From positions 1 to 64,000 of the forward strand of contig MPNW01000090.1 in the NCBI GenBank assembly GCA_011800805.1: a DNA stretch of 64,000 nt, given 5' to 3'. Under the pieces are notes generated by a model. That model did not search any database. It saw only the letters and a list, made by a program, of their open reading frames with translations, and was not told where the DNA came from. The number at the start of each line of letters is the position of its first letter. Positions within the stretch are counted from its first letter, which is position 1. The translations under genes and the position numbers were made by a program. This document shows, in pieces, positions 36,487 through 49,680 of this stretch. Source of the DNA: Hirudo medicinalis (taxonomy: Eukaryota; Annelida; Clitellata; Hirudinida; Hirudinidae).

Positions 36487-39400
36487 CTATATTATGCTAC
36501 ATCCCCAGCAACATTTCTGGGGATAGTCAGGGGCATGGACGTCAAGGTCAGTGCCAAAAATCCAGAATCTGCCATCCCTGTCATCCCACGTGTAGGAGCA
36601 TTCTGTTACTGGGATTGCTCGAAGCTGTTGTCTCTGCAAATTTGACGTTATCGTCAATGTGTCGGTTTGTAAATGCGGTGACATCTATCATCAATTACTG
36701 TGGAGGTATTTACAGCATCTTTAGCTGAAAGCATTTGTGTTTTGTGGAGGTGGGGCAGTGTCTAAATAGCTAGAATTCGCTCAAATTGAAAACCTGCAAG
36801 AGAACGCGCGATTCTCGGCTCTGCTGGACGTGCTCGTGCAAGGTGTCTCTAGATAGCCTGAATACGTCTTCTGAATAGCATGTTAAAGGTTTCACCTGAA
36901 CAGAAATTATGCTTTAATTTTAATTTATACCAGTGGAATAGAAACAGAATATTATTATTTATGAACTAACTTGTGGCTGGGTCTCCTGGTAAAGGGTTGA
37001 ACCCAGGGCTCTTACGGTGATCTCCTCAGGGAGGTCGTAGTTTTCAAGGACTTGATCGGTTGTGTGGTTCACGCTGCAGGAAAAGGAGTTACCAATTTTG
37101 GCCAATAAATGTGAAATAATAATAATGAAATTTTTTTCTTTATTAATGGAATAGTGCTAAGTTATTTCTAATATAACAACATGATACATGGATTTGTGCC
37201 AGATTCTGCTATAAGGCTTTGCCGAGACGAAAGAACAGGAGGCATGACCTGAAATTGTCATCAACATTGGACCTTAGGAATTACAGAAAGTTTTTTTCTC
37301 AGTAATAGGGTGGTGCATAGTTGGAACTCCCTCCCGGAAGAAGCGGTGAAGGTGAATAGAACACATCCAACTTTAAATTTCTTATTGATAATATTTTGGT
37401 GACAGCTTATAACATTGGATTTTGTGGATATGTTATTTTGGTGTTTTGCTTTTTGATTTTTGCTTGCTTTCCATATTGTTCTGAGATCCGGCGGGGGTAA
37501 TTAATAATAAATAAATATACTTCAATCGAGGTATTAAGTTTATTAATTGTGATTCACACCAACATCTTTGGACAATCGGACAATAAAACAGTCCTTGTCG
37601 CATAAAATGGTGACCGTGAACCAACAAGCCGTGCATTTGTGACATGGTGTGATTTGCTAGGTTTAATTTTTTTGTCACTTAGCATTACAAAGCTGCAGAA
37701 TGTTTACAAATGCTCTGAAGCCATTAAATAATATCAAGTTCTTTTCATCCATTTGGCACTAACAATTCAACCTTCAACATGACCGAACGTCTGAGACTCC
37801 GGTATCCTTGGCACGTCTTGCAAACCACTTTTCCATCACCAAAGCACAGGGAGCATCTTCAACAAAATGGTTTGGAATTTAAATAACATCCACAATCTGT
37901 AGTCCTAACATTTTTTGCATTTATGATAATTAAGTTTTATGATTAAAATGATAATAGTTTATCAAAACTATTCTCAACCTTTTCCGACCTGTACCGTGAC
38001 AATGCCAACAGGAATCCGAGTGTCTGTGCCCGCCATGATCTGTCCTGAAATGCCTTCCTGAACCACAGCAGTTGAGGCACCTCTTCACACCCTCCCCTGA
38101 GCAACAATTGCACTTGTACCACCCGGTCGAGGTGCAGGAGTGGCAACACTGCTTCCATAGAAACGATGTATGTTATGCCACATACCATATTTAATATATG
38201 GATATATGAATATTTATTAGGATATATTAATAATTATTAAAGAATATTTAAAGAAATAAATGATGATGATGATGATGATGATGATGATGGTAATGATGCA
38301 TTTTAATTTAAAAAAATATAAAAACTGTATGTTAAAGAAAATATTTGGTGGAACAGACTTCTCGTTTGAAATATATAAATAATAATAATTATTATTGTTA
38401 AAATATTATAATAAGTATTATGAATGATAATAACTAAATTATTAAATCAAGTTTTTTATGAATATTGCTTCTGCATATTTTACATATTTCATAGCCGCGA
38501 AGACAGTTAGTGTTATTGGATGTAGGACAGTTTTGCCGGTTTATTCGAGATTTCGATTGCTAAGATGTTGAAAATAACCTTGAGGACGCTGGGATGGTTG
38601 TGGTAAAATTTTATTAATTTTGTGTTAACAAATATTTATGGCAAAGTATTTCATTGATTTGCTTTTCTTCTATTTTTACTTCTTGTTACAGTTACTTATT
38701 CTGTTAGTCTGTAAAAATAAGCAACAATTTCGTGCCACGCCTCGCATTTGAACTCTCATCGTCAATTTATTTTGAACCTTTTGTATTTCATTATCTTCCT
38801 TTTGTTGAAACATGTAAAGATCAATAATGAATTATTGTATTATGTAACATTAATATATTAATTCAAGCTGTAATATCTTAAATAATTATCAGTCTAATAG
38901 CGTCAAGAGCCGAGACATGGCAATTTACGCAGGACATTTTTATCGACCTACCTGCTAAATGAGAAGCCATTTTGGATATGAATAGCGACAACTGCATTTC
39001 CCGCCAAGTGCGCAGATATTAATGAACCAACATGATAGCAGTCCAGCCATCGATTGCTGGAGATTAATTGAAAAAACAACTACCATGCACCCATTACATC
39101 ACCGACCAACCGTCACAGACGCCGTGTTGGGAATTTCCAAAGACTTGACCTCGTTCCGAAACATCTGGGTCGGGTGACATCGGATGTCCCAGGGATGAGG
39201 GGTCGACTCCCCTGAGAAACGGCACAGCAGGAGTTGTTGAGGCTGTGACCTGTGAAAAGATTTGGACGGAATTTAAATTTAAAAATGAGGGTCAACTGTC
39301 TGCAGGAAGATCAATATTCTTAAATGGAAACAAATGACATCGAAGAGATCGTGGCGACAAAAAAGGATCGATGTTTGACTATGTTTCACCGTTCACAACT

Positions 39401-40313
39401 TTCTCTATTCCGCATTATTCTTAAAAACTTACTAGCAATTGTTTTGATTTAAGGAAAACTAATATACTGTAAGTCAACAGTCCCTTGTTGTAGCGTTGAA
39501 ATCAACCGCAGAAACTGCTCAGTGGCAGAAACAAATCCCCGTAAATTTATTGAAATTCAAATATTTCAAATTCAAGATGGTGGAGCCAACGTGGATGACC
39601 GGAAGAATAAATAGTTGAATAATTAGGAAATTAATAACCTATTATTTTTTAACTCTTCAAAATTAATTACTATTTGAGTGATGTAAATTGATTTAAATAA
39701 TCATTTGTCATATTCGGTATGGAAAATGTGATATTATAAAATTAATATTTGTTATTTATATTTAATATTCAATATTTATACTTATTATGTTTAAAATATA
39801 TTAAAAATAATATCGTAAATTAATAATGCTAATAATTGATTGCAGTTAATTTGCAAGGCGCCAGAGTGCGTGGCATCAGAGGAGCCTAAAATTATGTTGC
39901 AAGTTTGGTTTTAGTGGTTGGAACGTTCATCCAATAAACACTGCAAGATTCAAATTTAGAACAAATTCAACAACAACAAATAAAGCACCTGCATGGGGTT
40001 CGTGGTCCCAAAATATGTGGCGTGTTTCACAGAAAGTTTCTAAAGTGTACTGAAATCAATAAACATTTCATCGTGAAATATTGACACAATAAATCGACCA
40101 TTTCAGATATCAGTCCGGTGTGAAGCAAATGTTTACAATTCAATGTAAGTTTGAATTTGACAATCAACTTAGGAGAAGAGTCTCACGTGGAAGGCCGAAT
40201 ATGGCAGGATTTTGTAGATGTCCATATTTTTTGCAGCTGATCTTCCGTAGCAGGAATGCGAAGAAAGACTTTTTATCAGCGCCTCTTGAGCCTCCTCCTC
40301 GCTCACGTAGAAA
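36487..40313 (-). CDS. SSUH2: SSUH2 homologue, N-terminal exon(s) not resolved
   Basis: SSUH2 proteins carry a DnaJ-like cysteine-rich zinc region; the vertebrate gene is linked to tooth development, but its biochemical role is unsettled. Exons in transcript order: 40187-40313, 39989-40049, 39111-39211, 37979-38151, 37764-37856, 36971-37073, 36794-36895, 36487-36633. Phases agree: 301 residues (human about 350). Family blocks seen in order: SEEEAQEAL, CYGRSAAKNM, LETFCETR, HPWDI, IPNTASV, then CxxC pairs (CHSC, CNCC, CLNCC, CWHC, CSLC, CKTC), SRVLLQ, PVTE and the tail PDYPQKCCWGCSII. About 50 N-terminal residues are missing. A candidate 5' exon ends at a GTGAGT donor at 40544 but has no homology support. 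A retroelement fragment sits in the intron 37074-37763. Confidence 0.87.
37190..37430 (+). mobile_element. LINE reverse-transcriptase C-terminal fragment
   Basis: Reading the plus strand with one or two frame breaks gives RNYRKFFF.., then RVVHSWNSLPEEAVK and NFLIDN, the classic C-terminal signature of LINE reverse transcriptases (RV.NHWNSLP). It lies antisense in an SSUH2 intron. Too short to assign to family 1 or 2. Confidence 0.65.
38260..38289. repeat. (GAT)n microsatellite
   Basis: Ten near-perfect GAT units in an SSUH2 intron (38152-39110). Confidence 0.9.
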
Positions 40314-41274
40314 CTTCACGTAAGTAATTATTAAGTAACTAAATTATTCAGTAATAATTGAATAATTAAATATTTGAAATTAAAAATTCGATAAATTGGC
40401 ACCGAGATTTAAAAAAAAAGGCAAAAATGGACAAAAACTGTTTTAAAACGATGAACATTAATTCTTCAAAGTGATTTTGGTGGCATTTTGGCTCATCAAT
40501 CATCCACGATTGTTGGCCAAGTGACGGGAAAAAGCCAACTCACAGGCAGGGACTTTTGGTAACTCCTTCCCTCACCCTACCACATGAACCTGGAAATCTG
40601 AATATAGAACCGATAATAATTGTTGCTTGTTGTAAGTTGGCTTTTGCCCGTCACTTCTCCATCCTCACTCATCCACTCCAAGTCGATAAAAATTAACTAA
40701 TACATTCAATTACAATTACTACAATTACATTCAATTAATTCCGAAACTAAAAATAACTTTTATTAGTTCGAATTTAAAGAAGTAAACAAAGCTTTAAAAT
40801 GATACACAATCAACACACATGTATTAAGAATGTCTTTGGACCAATCAAAACCCTCCTCCTCCTCCTCCTCCTCCTCTTCCTTCAACCATTTTACGATCTT
40901 CCATTCATTTTTTCCACTTTGAGCGTCTTTAACTTCTGTCATTTTGTCTCCATCTTTCATTCGAAATACCAACCTCCAGTGACATTTTTGTCCTTTCCTC
41001 TCGCATCGATTAATCAAACGACATGCTAAAAAATGGTCTTTCCATCTCTCCATCTCCAGTCTGAGTGGAAGTTCTAAAACTCCGATGACGATGATGAAGG
41101 TTCTCCTCGTTCCGGAAAGATCTCTCGAGAGCTGACAGGATCCCACTTCCAATCTTACGATGAACTTTTATATTCCTACTGATTGTCTTTCATTCATTTC
41201 CTTTTAAACTCATTCTTTTAATCCGTCTTTCATGTCATACGTCAGTTCTTTCCAATGTTCATCACATACCATTT

Positions 41275-41325
41275 ATCCATCAATCGTTCATCCATCCACC
41301 CACCCATCCATCCATCCATTCACTC
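41275..41325. repeat. CATC/CACC tetranucleotide run
   Basis: Tandem CATCCATC/CACCCACC units. A related ATCC run lies at 45841-45864 and CACTCACT/CATTCATT runs at 25515-25620. Confidence 0.8.
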
Positions 41326-41659
41326 CAACTTCAGAGAATTCGTCGTAAGTCACCTCTTAGATTCCATGTCTTCTGCTTCCTTTTCATTTCTCGATTTCCA
41401 GATCCACGTCTTTCGACGACCCTCCGCAACATTCATTCATTCATTCATCTTTCTTCCACTCATCCATCAGTCTTTCTTTCTCTGCCTCCCAGAAGTCGAG
41501 TGAATGCATAGCAATTAAGCGGGATAATGTCTGAAGATGAGCGTGCATTTCCAAGGCGTAGAATAATATTCTCAAATTATTTATGAGTTTAACGCGTATT
41601 ATCGTTGAGATGCATTGTTATAATGTAACAATCATCAATATATTTAGTATCACTATTGT

Positions 41660-41678
41660 TGTTATGTTGTTGTTATTA

Positions 41679-41747
<69 letters not shown>

Positions 41748-41765
41748 GTTGTTGTTATGTTGTTG
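41660..41765. repeat. (GTT)n microsatellite
   Basis: About 25 consecutive GTT units with two ATGTT interruptions. All six-frame poly-Leu, poly-Cys, poly-Val and poly-Gln open frames over it are artefacts of the repeat. Confidence 0.92.
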
Positions 41766-41894
41766 TCGTTATGGGGAATAATTGGATTCCGATACCTCGG
41801 AACATCAAACTTGTCTCCAGTCGAGTTGACTTGAGTGGCAGATGCTGGTTCCATGAGCTCTTCAGGAGGAGGAATTGGAAAGACCAGTCCATCT

Positions 41895-41983
41895 GATGAT
41901 GATAATGATGAAGACGACGATTATGATGATGATGGTGATGATGACGGTGATGATAGTGGGCTCGTGTATCGTCAAGGAGATTG

Positions 41984-42028
<45 letters not shown>

Positions 42029-42031
42029 ACA
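41895..42031. repeat. GAT array facing an ATC array
   Basis: Interrupted GAT units at 41895-41955 are followed by a pure ATC run at about 41985-42030. The two arrays are complementary in sense and could form a long imperfect hairpin. Confidence 0.85.
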
Positions 42032-42427
42032 TTATCACCATCAATAGCTCGAGAGACATGATGGATTAGCTGAGCAGACAATGTTCCTTCCACAGCGGCT
42101 CAACACAAATGCGTCCTCATTCGTGAAAGAGCCAGCAGCCATAATAGTCATCACTTTTAAAGGACATGTCGAAATACATTTAAATCGCATGAATATTAAT
42201 CGTTAATGTTAGTATTAAATATTAATTATAATCAATTAGTACAATGAATAACAACATTGTTATTATTGCTATTAATTTGCTTTCCAAGTTACCAACTTCG
42301 TTGTTGCAATCACTGGACATTCTAATTGTTTACTCATAATGAGTCCTTATGAGTCAATTTTCAATGAATATCACTTAATGAGGACGCCAGCAACATGGCG
42401 ATTATGGTAGTGATAGTGACTGCGGTG

Positions 42428-42432
42428 ATGCC

Positions 42433-42492
<60 letters not shown>

Positions 42493-42510
42493 GGTGGTGG
42501 TGGTGATGAT
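42428..42510. repeat. (GAT)n followed by (GGT)n
   Basis: About 15 GAT units pass directly into about 10 GGT units. Confidence 0.9.
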
Positions 42511-43004
42511 TGTGCCGTACTTGCCTTCGAGTTGTGAAGCTCTGATGCTCTCCAGCCAACTTCTGACACGCGATTCAACTCCCCACATTGCATCACCACC
42601 TTCTCACCATTCAGAATCCTGCTGGTGATTGCGGGGGTCAATTCAAAACGGAGAAGAATCAAAACGGTGAACGAAAGAACGAATGAAAGATTAATTTTAT
42701 CTCGGACAATAAAAAGACTTTCAAAGCAAACGACGAGTTGTGTTATCAATTTTGGTCGCGGTTAGGTTAGGATTAGTCGGGGTTTCCTTTTTATGAATTT
42801 TGGTTCTTAAGAAAACATTGCATAAAGTTTTGATTCGTGACAAACAAAAGACTTCTTCATTTTAGTTTTTCTTTGTTTTGGTGGTGCTTGCGACGCTACT
42901 AAACAAGAAAAATAATAACAAGAACAACAATGGATCATCACTCAGTGGTCTTGCAATCTATTTTCTCCTGGAGAACGCGAGGATTTCTTTCAATGGAAAC
43001 GCTT

Positions 43005-43029
43005 ACAACGACGACGACGATGACGACTG

Positions 43030-43065
<36 letters not shown>

Positions 43066-43072
43066 CAACGAC
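43005..43072. repeat. (GAC/GAT)n microsatellite
   Basis: GAC units followed by about 11 GAT units, then further GAC/GGC drift. Confidence 0.88.
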
Positions 43073-43373
43073 GGCGGTGACGTCATGATTCCATCTACTC
43101 AGATCATATCTGCGATTTGCTGTCCTGACCATGGACGTTCGAAAATGAATGAAAGAAGATTTTATTGTGGAATGAAACAAAAAATGCTCAACATAAAATG
43201 AGTATAAAAATTTATTAAGTAATCTTAATAGATAAAAAAAAAAGAAATGTCATAATATAAAAAGGAATTAATATTCGCAGAATAGATAGAACGGACGGCT
43301 ACCTAGGGAAGTGCGCAGGGGCAGATCTAGAACACTTTGGCATGGGGGACTTCACACTGGAACCAATGGCGGA

Positions 43374-43472
43374 TTTAAGGGGGCAGCTACTAATACTTTA
43401 GTCTAAATTATTGTTTCTTAGATTTTAAAAATCAAGGGCACGGACCTCCCCGCCCCCCTAAATCCGACCCTG
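43374..43472. mobile_element. MITE-like element with GGCGGATTTA ends
   Basis: About 99 bp with inverted ends: CAATGGCGGATTTAAGGGGG at the left; read inward from the right, CAGGGTCGGATTTAGGGGGG. AT-rich interior, no coding. Families with CAGTGGCGGAT-type ends are widespread; I do not assign a superfamily. No clear target duplication seen. Confidence 0.5.
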
Positions 43473-44785
43473 GAAGTGCATAATATTCTACGGTTGCTTG
43501 CCTGGATGTTTAGCAAGTGAATATTTGAAACAAAAATTGTTTCTAATACTTTAAAATCAACGCTATCTTTGATCAGCAAATGCAGCTTCAAATTCTTTTT
43601 TTATGAGCCTGTCACATTCCTGACTTTTTGAGCGGGAGGATGTTGTTAAATTAACTTGTTGCAATTAATTTTAGTAATAAATTATATTAATGTTTAAAAT
43701 ATTCATTTCATGATGTGTGTCTAGAGTAAAACAGGTGCGATTATTACTGTAATAATACTGTTGCAATTACTAATAATACTAATCATTTATAAATTATATT
43801 ATTATTATTATTTATGCAATATTAATTCAGATTTTTATTTTCCGCTTAATATAATTATTATTATTATTGGTTCCGAAAAGTGTTCATTCCGGGATACGAA
43901 AGGAATTAAGCAGAAAATGTCTTTTTTTTTATTTTTTGAGACGCCCCCTCATTCCAACCGATAATTGCTTTTAATTTCACTTGGATTTATGATTTAATCC
44001 GTTGGAGAAGCACATATTATAAATAGCTTTCGACACCGAAGACGTAATTATCATAATTCATCAAAGATATTCATAATCCTCAACACTGCATGAGATCATT
44101 TAAAATATATTTTTAAGTTTATTAAATATAATATAATTTAATTTAATATTTACAATATAATACTATTGCAAATTATTAAATTGCATATTAATAGCAAATT
44201 AATATAGATTAATTTCGAATTCTCGACGGTTCCCTAAAATTAAAACCATTCTTTCAATCGTTGGCGGGAGGCAATGCAGACGTTATTGAGTCCGTGCACA
44301 ATGGACGGAAATGCAGGCCTCCATTTGCATGAGAATTGTCGTGGAAATAAAATAAAATGAAGATGAGGACGACGAAGACAGTGCAGTTCGATGACAAATT
44401 GCACTCGTCCCAGCTAATTATCTTTCTAATTAAATTAAATCCGTAGCCATATAGTCACGTGACTCTGGTGCGCTTAATTGGACGTCCGTGATTGGCTGTG
44501 AGGCGAGGATGGGCGGAGCTGCCCTCATTAACTTGCTATTGTTTCTGAGGGGTTTCCCTGTTCAAAAAAATTCGATTTGATAATAAGATATTTTCGCCGA
44601 CCAATCCGCTGCCAAACTGAGAAGTGCACTTGCATCGATAACAACAGACGATAGGAATAATGACAGAATAAACCGAAAGGGGAATTATTTTTCAAACGAG
44701 AAATGTTATCGGGAACTTGTTATTGTGTGCTCAGGTACTTTCTTCTGTACATCGTCACTTAAGGTCAATTATAGAACTCTCTTAA

Positions 44786-44786
<1 letters not shown>

Positions 44787-44812
<26 letters not shown>
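44787..44812. repeat. (CA)n dinucleotide run
   Basis: Thirteen CA units, followed by CTCACACG. Confidence 0.9.
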
Positions 44813-44817
<5 letters not shown>

Positions 44818-45019
44818 GAGCGTCTTGCTTCCATATTCTTTTTGCTGCACACAGCCCCTTGGCAATATGCATGTAAAATGCTCTTGAGGTTTTGTCCTAA
44901 ACTACAATATGTCGCAAGACGAAATGCAAGTGATGCACCTTTAAGGAGAGAAATGAATGTAATATTATTTATTAAAATTTAATATAAAATTATTCATAAT
45001 TACAAGCGATCATCACGTA

Positions 45020-45125
45020 AGTCGTCGTCGGCGTCATCATCATCATCATCATCATCATCTTCGTTGTCGTCGTCTTCGTTGTCGTCGTCGTCGTCGTCGT
45101 TGTCGTCGTCGTCGTCGTCGTCCTC
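45020..45125. repeat. (ATC)n then (GTC)n/(GTT) array
   Basis: ATC units at about 45037-45060 pass into a long run of GTC with TTC/GTT interruptions. Confidence 0.88.
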
Positions 45126-45397
45126 TAATCCATTAACATCATAGCTCTGTGTTTCCTCCCATCACGAAACAAACCCATCCATCTATCCATGCAGTTATGA
45201 TAGTGATTTTTTGCTTGTTTTTTAATTATTTCATGTTTTTTTTTGTTATTTCAAGGTTTCGAAACAACCTTGGAAGTGGCCTTTCTTAAGTTTTCCACTT
45301 GAAAAAAAACATTAATTGCATCAACCTGGCTTCCTCCTTACATGAGCAGAATGAATGGATGGGCTTCACAAACAATTTTAAAAGTGAACTTAGTAAC

Positions 45398-45562
45398 TTA
45401 TTATTATTATTATTATTATAACTATTATTATTACTGTTATTGTTATTATTATCATTATAGTTATTATTATTATTATTATTATTATTATCATTATCGTTAT
45501 CATTATTATTATTACTATTATATTTATTATTATTGTTGTTATTGTAATTATTATTTTTTTAT
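45398..45562. repeat. (TTA)n microsatellite
   Basis: TTA units with CTA, TCA, GTT interruptions. The poly-Tyr open frame over it is a repeat artefact. Confidence 0.9.
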
Positions 45563-48416
45563 TATTGTTATTAGTAGTATTAAAAGTGAGTATGTTGACA
45601 AAACATTATTAAAAATATTATGTTGAGCTTATACATCAATTCATCATCAAAATTATTGCTTTATTAAGTTATGATTGTTCGAAACATGAATAAATTGTTT
45701 AAGTATTTAAATTTCTCCCTAACGATGAAGATTCAACAAGAAATCATTTTAAGCCTTTGAATCAATTGAATCGGCTTTGTGAGCCCTAAAATTCTTTTGT
45801 TGAGATGCTTAATGATGGGATGATTCACTCACTTCTTTACCAATCCATCCATCCATCCATCCATGTATCACTACCATGTTTTCCTTCCATCCTTTTCTCT
45901 CTATTATGTCTTTTGTTCAGAAATTTTTCTAACTATCTTGAATGATTTCAAAATTCCTTTAAGGTCTGGCCATCACCTCAGGCAAATATCTTTATCACAG
46001 CTGTTAACATCTTCACCGTGGTCATCACATTCTTCATAATTAACTTCACCATCAACAACTTTTTCATCATCATCTTTTACGTCACAGCTTCTACAAAAAA
46101 AAGTCGACCCTGAATGCACGCGAGACATATTTGTGATCTTGTGACAAATCCAAAAGTCATCATCATCATCATCGACGTCGTCATCATTTCCCCCGGAGCA
46201 TTTAGACGTTCCCACATGGTCTCTTCCACTTTGCCAGGTTAACATTTTCTTAATATTATTCATATTTGTTCATAAATTAATTATAATAATTAAATGATTT
46301 ATTCATATTTTATAACAAAAAATCAACTCAAATCAACTCCTGTAAAGAGTGTTATCGACTTTTGATTGTAAAAATTGCCGCATGGAAATTAATAACTAAA
46401 AATAGAAGTTTGCAATAAAAATTGAAATTCCAAATCCTAAAGTGGAAATTTTCAAGTCAATTTTGTTTCATATTTTATCGCATTTAGTTAGGTTTTTTTT
46501 TATTTATTTATTGTTTTTTTTTATTTCTATAAACAAAAAACAAGTGGTCGACGAAGTAACCGGTCGGCATGTGGTTTATGAAGGAGCTGTGACTTTCTCG
46601 AAGGAGCTGGGATCTTTCAGAACAAATAATGTCCGTGACTTGATCAGCCGACGACAGCGTCCTCTATCTCACGGAGACGACATTTGTACTTTCTTATGCA
46701 CTTCTTAGTTTCAAACGAAATTATTTTTCATACTTTAAATCCATTCGTTGTTTACTTGTTTTAAGATCAACTGTTTCATCGATTTGAGGATGGCAGACAG
46801 TATCTCGTGTAGTAGACTATGCACGTGGCGCTCGTTAGGTGTGGTGATGATTGCGATGTTAGTATTGAAATTAATTTTACGGATGAATGACTGCTGATTA
46901 TGCGATTGAAAGGACTGGACTATTGACTGGTCGATTGTTTGGTAATTTTTATTTTTATTTTGTATGAAATTTAAAACTTTTAAGAAATAAATTTAAAGCT
47001 GTTAACAAATATCTTTTATAATATCGAGTAACCTTTTATTAAATACATTTTTAACTTAAAAAAATAGTATAAATCTTCAGCCAGGTGTGACGCCTGAATT
47101 TAATAATATGGCACACCTGTAGTGCTATTCCATGAACAATCGCCTAAAGAAATTGGAATGAATGAATGAAATTCATTTAAAGTTGTGAAAGAATCAGGTG
47201 ATTCTAAAGATGGAGATGCAAAATTAAAATTCCCACCTGGATTGCAAGAAATATCATCAGGTGTGATAGTATGTTAATTGAATAGTTTTTAAATCAATTT
47301 TTACTTTTTCTAAACACGATATTTTTTAAATCAATTTTCAAAAATTACGATTTAAAAGAAAAACTAATGAAATTTGTAACATTTGAATTTGTTGAACGAA
47401 AATCTATTCAGCAATTAACAAATGTCATCTGATAAATACATTCACTTAACCAACATTAAGTACATGGTGCATGCGATTTTCAAACCAGCACCAATTGGTG
47501 AATTAATATCCTCGTCATGAATGTAATCAGACTTCTAATTGGTGAATTAATATCCTCAACGTGAATGGAGAGAAAATGAACTTCGACACCATAATAACGC
47601 CCCAAACATGGTTTTATCCTGCTTTCACGTTAAGTTAAAGATTTCCTGAGGCCAATTGGGGCCAATTGACGAACTCTAAGCGAATATTTTCATGCGATTA
47701 TTTTATTCATTTATTTGTTCTTGAAGTTTTATTTGGTTTCAGTGGCTTCTTATTTCAAATTTTAAAGGGCTTATTTTGAATTTAGTTCGTTCATTTGTGG
47801 TTTTTTTGGGGGACAAGTTTTTAACCAAGGTTGCAATAAGTTTGCAGAAACAATTCCAAGATAAGCAGTCGTACAACAAATGAGTCAGAATATATATATT
47901 TTTTTTTTTATAAATAACACTTCTGAAACAATTTCGTGAATTATTATGTATAAATTTAATGAAATACTGTATTGAAATTTTGTATGATGATGGAAATGTA
48001 ATGAAATGTATCTTGTGACTAGTGTGACTAACATCTGTCAGCATCAGTTAATATGATAATATTAATGGCATGACATTAATACAATGGTACAATCAGTTAA
48101 TACAACGATACAGTCAGTTAATACAATTATACAATCAGTTAATACAATTACAGTCAGTTAATGCAATTATATTTTCATCGTTTCTTAGTTTTACAGTGAA
48201 AGTGATTGATGGGAGAAAGATAATCCACGCTGATTGCCATTGATGTGACCAATTGCTGTGCGCGGTGCGTAACATATCGATGTCCGTCAAGCCTCGATGA
48301 ACTCACCTGTCCTGAAATCAACCATGACAGGTCTAAGCGGTTGAAGTAATTTATTTTTCATTCACTTAACCATCAGTCTCAACCGTCTCTTAAGACTCTC
48401 TAGCGATGATTGTCTG

Positions 48417-48543
48417 ATCATCAGTGGCATAGCTAGGGGGGGGAGCAGGGGGGCCACCCAGGGCGCCGCTCTAGGGGGGCGCCAAATTATCAATTTAACC
48501 CCGGGCGCCGAAGCACCTAGCTAGAAACGCATCTGCTGATCAT
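48417..48543. mobile_element. 117-bp MITE-like element with 5-bp duplication
   Basis: Element 48422-48538 is flanked on both sides by ATCAT (48417-48421 and 48539-48543). Its ends are imperfect inverted repeats: CAGTGGCATAGCTAGG at the left; reading inward from the right, CAG..., then CTAGCTAGG. The interior is G-rich with GGGCGCC blocks. No coding capacity. Confidence 0.55.
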
Positions 48544-49680
48544 GTATGCCTATGGAATTCCATAGGAATCATTAAGCTGATTGTCTGAGACAATTATTTT
48601 ATTATAATTATAGCAATTAATGTGATATTATATAATTTATAATTAATATGTAATAATTAATTGATGGTTTTGAAGGATGGTTCTGGTCGTCCTCGTTAAT
48701 GAAGAAATTCACAACTTTGTTAATTTCAACTTCTTGCACAAAACACAGTTTATTGGTCTCAAACGAGGCAGGATTGAGATTTAAACACAACGTTTTCTGG
48801 ACTTTCTCAAGATCAGATAAAATATCGTGCCCCTGTTTTCGCCCCCAAAAAAGTTTTAGTTGACAACAAAAAACATAATTTTAAGTTGAATAAAATCATT
48901 TTGAAATTAAATTGAACACCAACAACTTTCGGTTTTATTAATATAAATAAATGGATGAGTTTATTCCAGTCAAGGAAAAGTGGAATCTCTTCTCACAAAG
49001 GTGTGATGCCAATGATGAAGATGATTCCAATTACGCAACTGATGATGATAATGATGATTATTTCAGTGATGATAATTACGAAGGAGAAGATAATCCTAGT
49101 GATGATGACACCATTGACGAAATTGAGAGTAACACCACGGCAGTGAAAAAGCAATAAAAAGTGATTGCAATCTCACTCACTCACTCCGTTTCGCCTCTGA
49201 TCCTCCCAATATTTGGACAGAAATGGAGGTTCACAATCCGACGAACATTGCATTGAAAACGTCCCCTGGAAAATGCGGAAGTAACTCCATGCGCATCGAA
49301 ATATGAGCACCCGCTACAGCCATCCTCCCACCCACCATCCACTCTTCTGCGATGATGAGGAATATGTCTCAATCGTGTCGCTGAGAATAAATAATATCAA
49401 TAGTAATGGAACTTCTACAAGGAGTTTAACTTATTAAAAGCTTGAAGAAATCCTCAAAATATGGCTCTGGTTTTTATGGCTGTTTTTCGTGTCCAGGGAA
49501 TTGGACGGTTATGAAACTTTAATTCGTAATAATGTAACAAGAATTGGGTAATTATGACGAATATTCGATTTTTAAACGAATTTAGACCTACGAATTCACG
49601 AGGGCGTCTTAGAAGCCAAGAAAAAGTCTGTTGGTGACGTGTTCAATCAAACATTCTAACGGGGAAGGACAGTTAGGAGG

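Larger units (their letters stand above)
40314..49680. other. Gene-poor stretch rich in microsatellites
   Basis: About 9.4 kb with no gene I can support. It holds at least eight triplet arrays, a CA run, CATC/ATCC runs and two MITE-like elements (listed separately). Two stretches deserve naming. Bases 46544-46708 (+) form an open exon-like frame after an AG, coding 54 residues with no known match and ending in TAG. Bases 48951-49157 (+) form a 68-residue acidic open frame from an ATG, partly made of GAT triplets. Neither is convincing as a gene alone. Confidence 0.5.

Noticed and set aside
39840..39900. SSUH2 exon after 39989
   Set aside because: An acceptor-like TTTTAG is followed by open sequence, but there is no GT donor and no homology; 39111-39211 fits phase and family exactly.
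41583..41854. Poly-Cys, poly-Leu and poly-Gln open frames
   Set aside because: Direct translation of the (GTT)n microsatellite in different frames.
40800..45600. CRISPR-like array
   Set aside because: Repeats are 2-4 bp microsatellites with no spacers, in a eukaryotic genome.
45973..46263. Minus-strand acidic 96-residue frame with several cysteines
   Set aside because: Half of it is translated ATC/GAT triplets; no flanking splice sites fitted and no family recognised.
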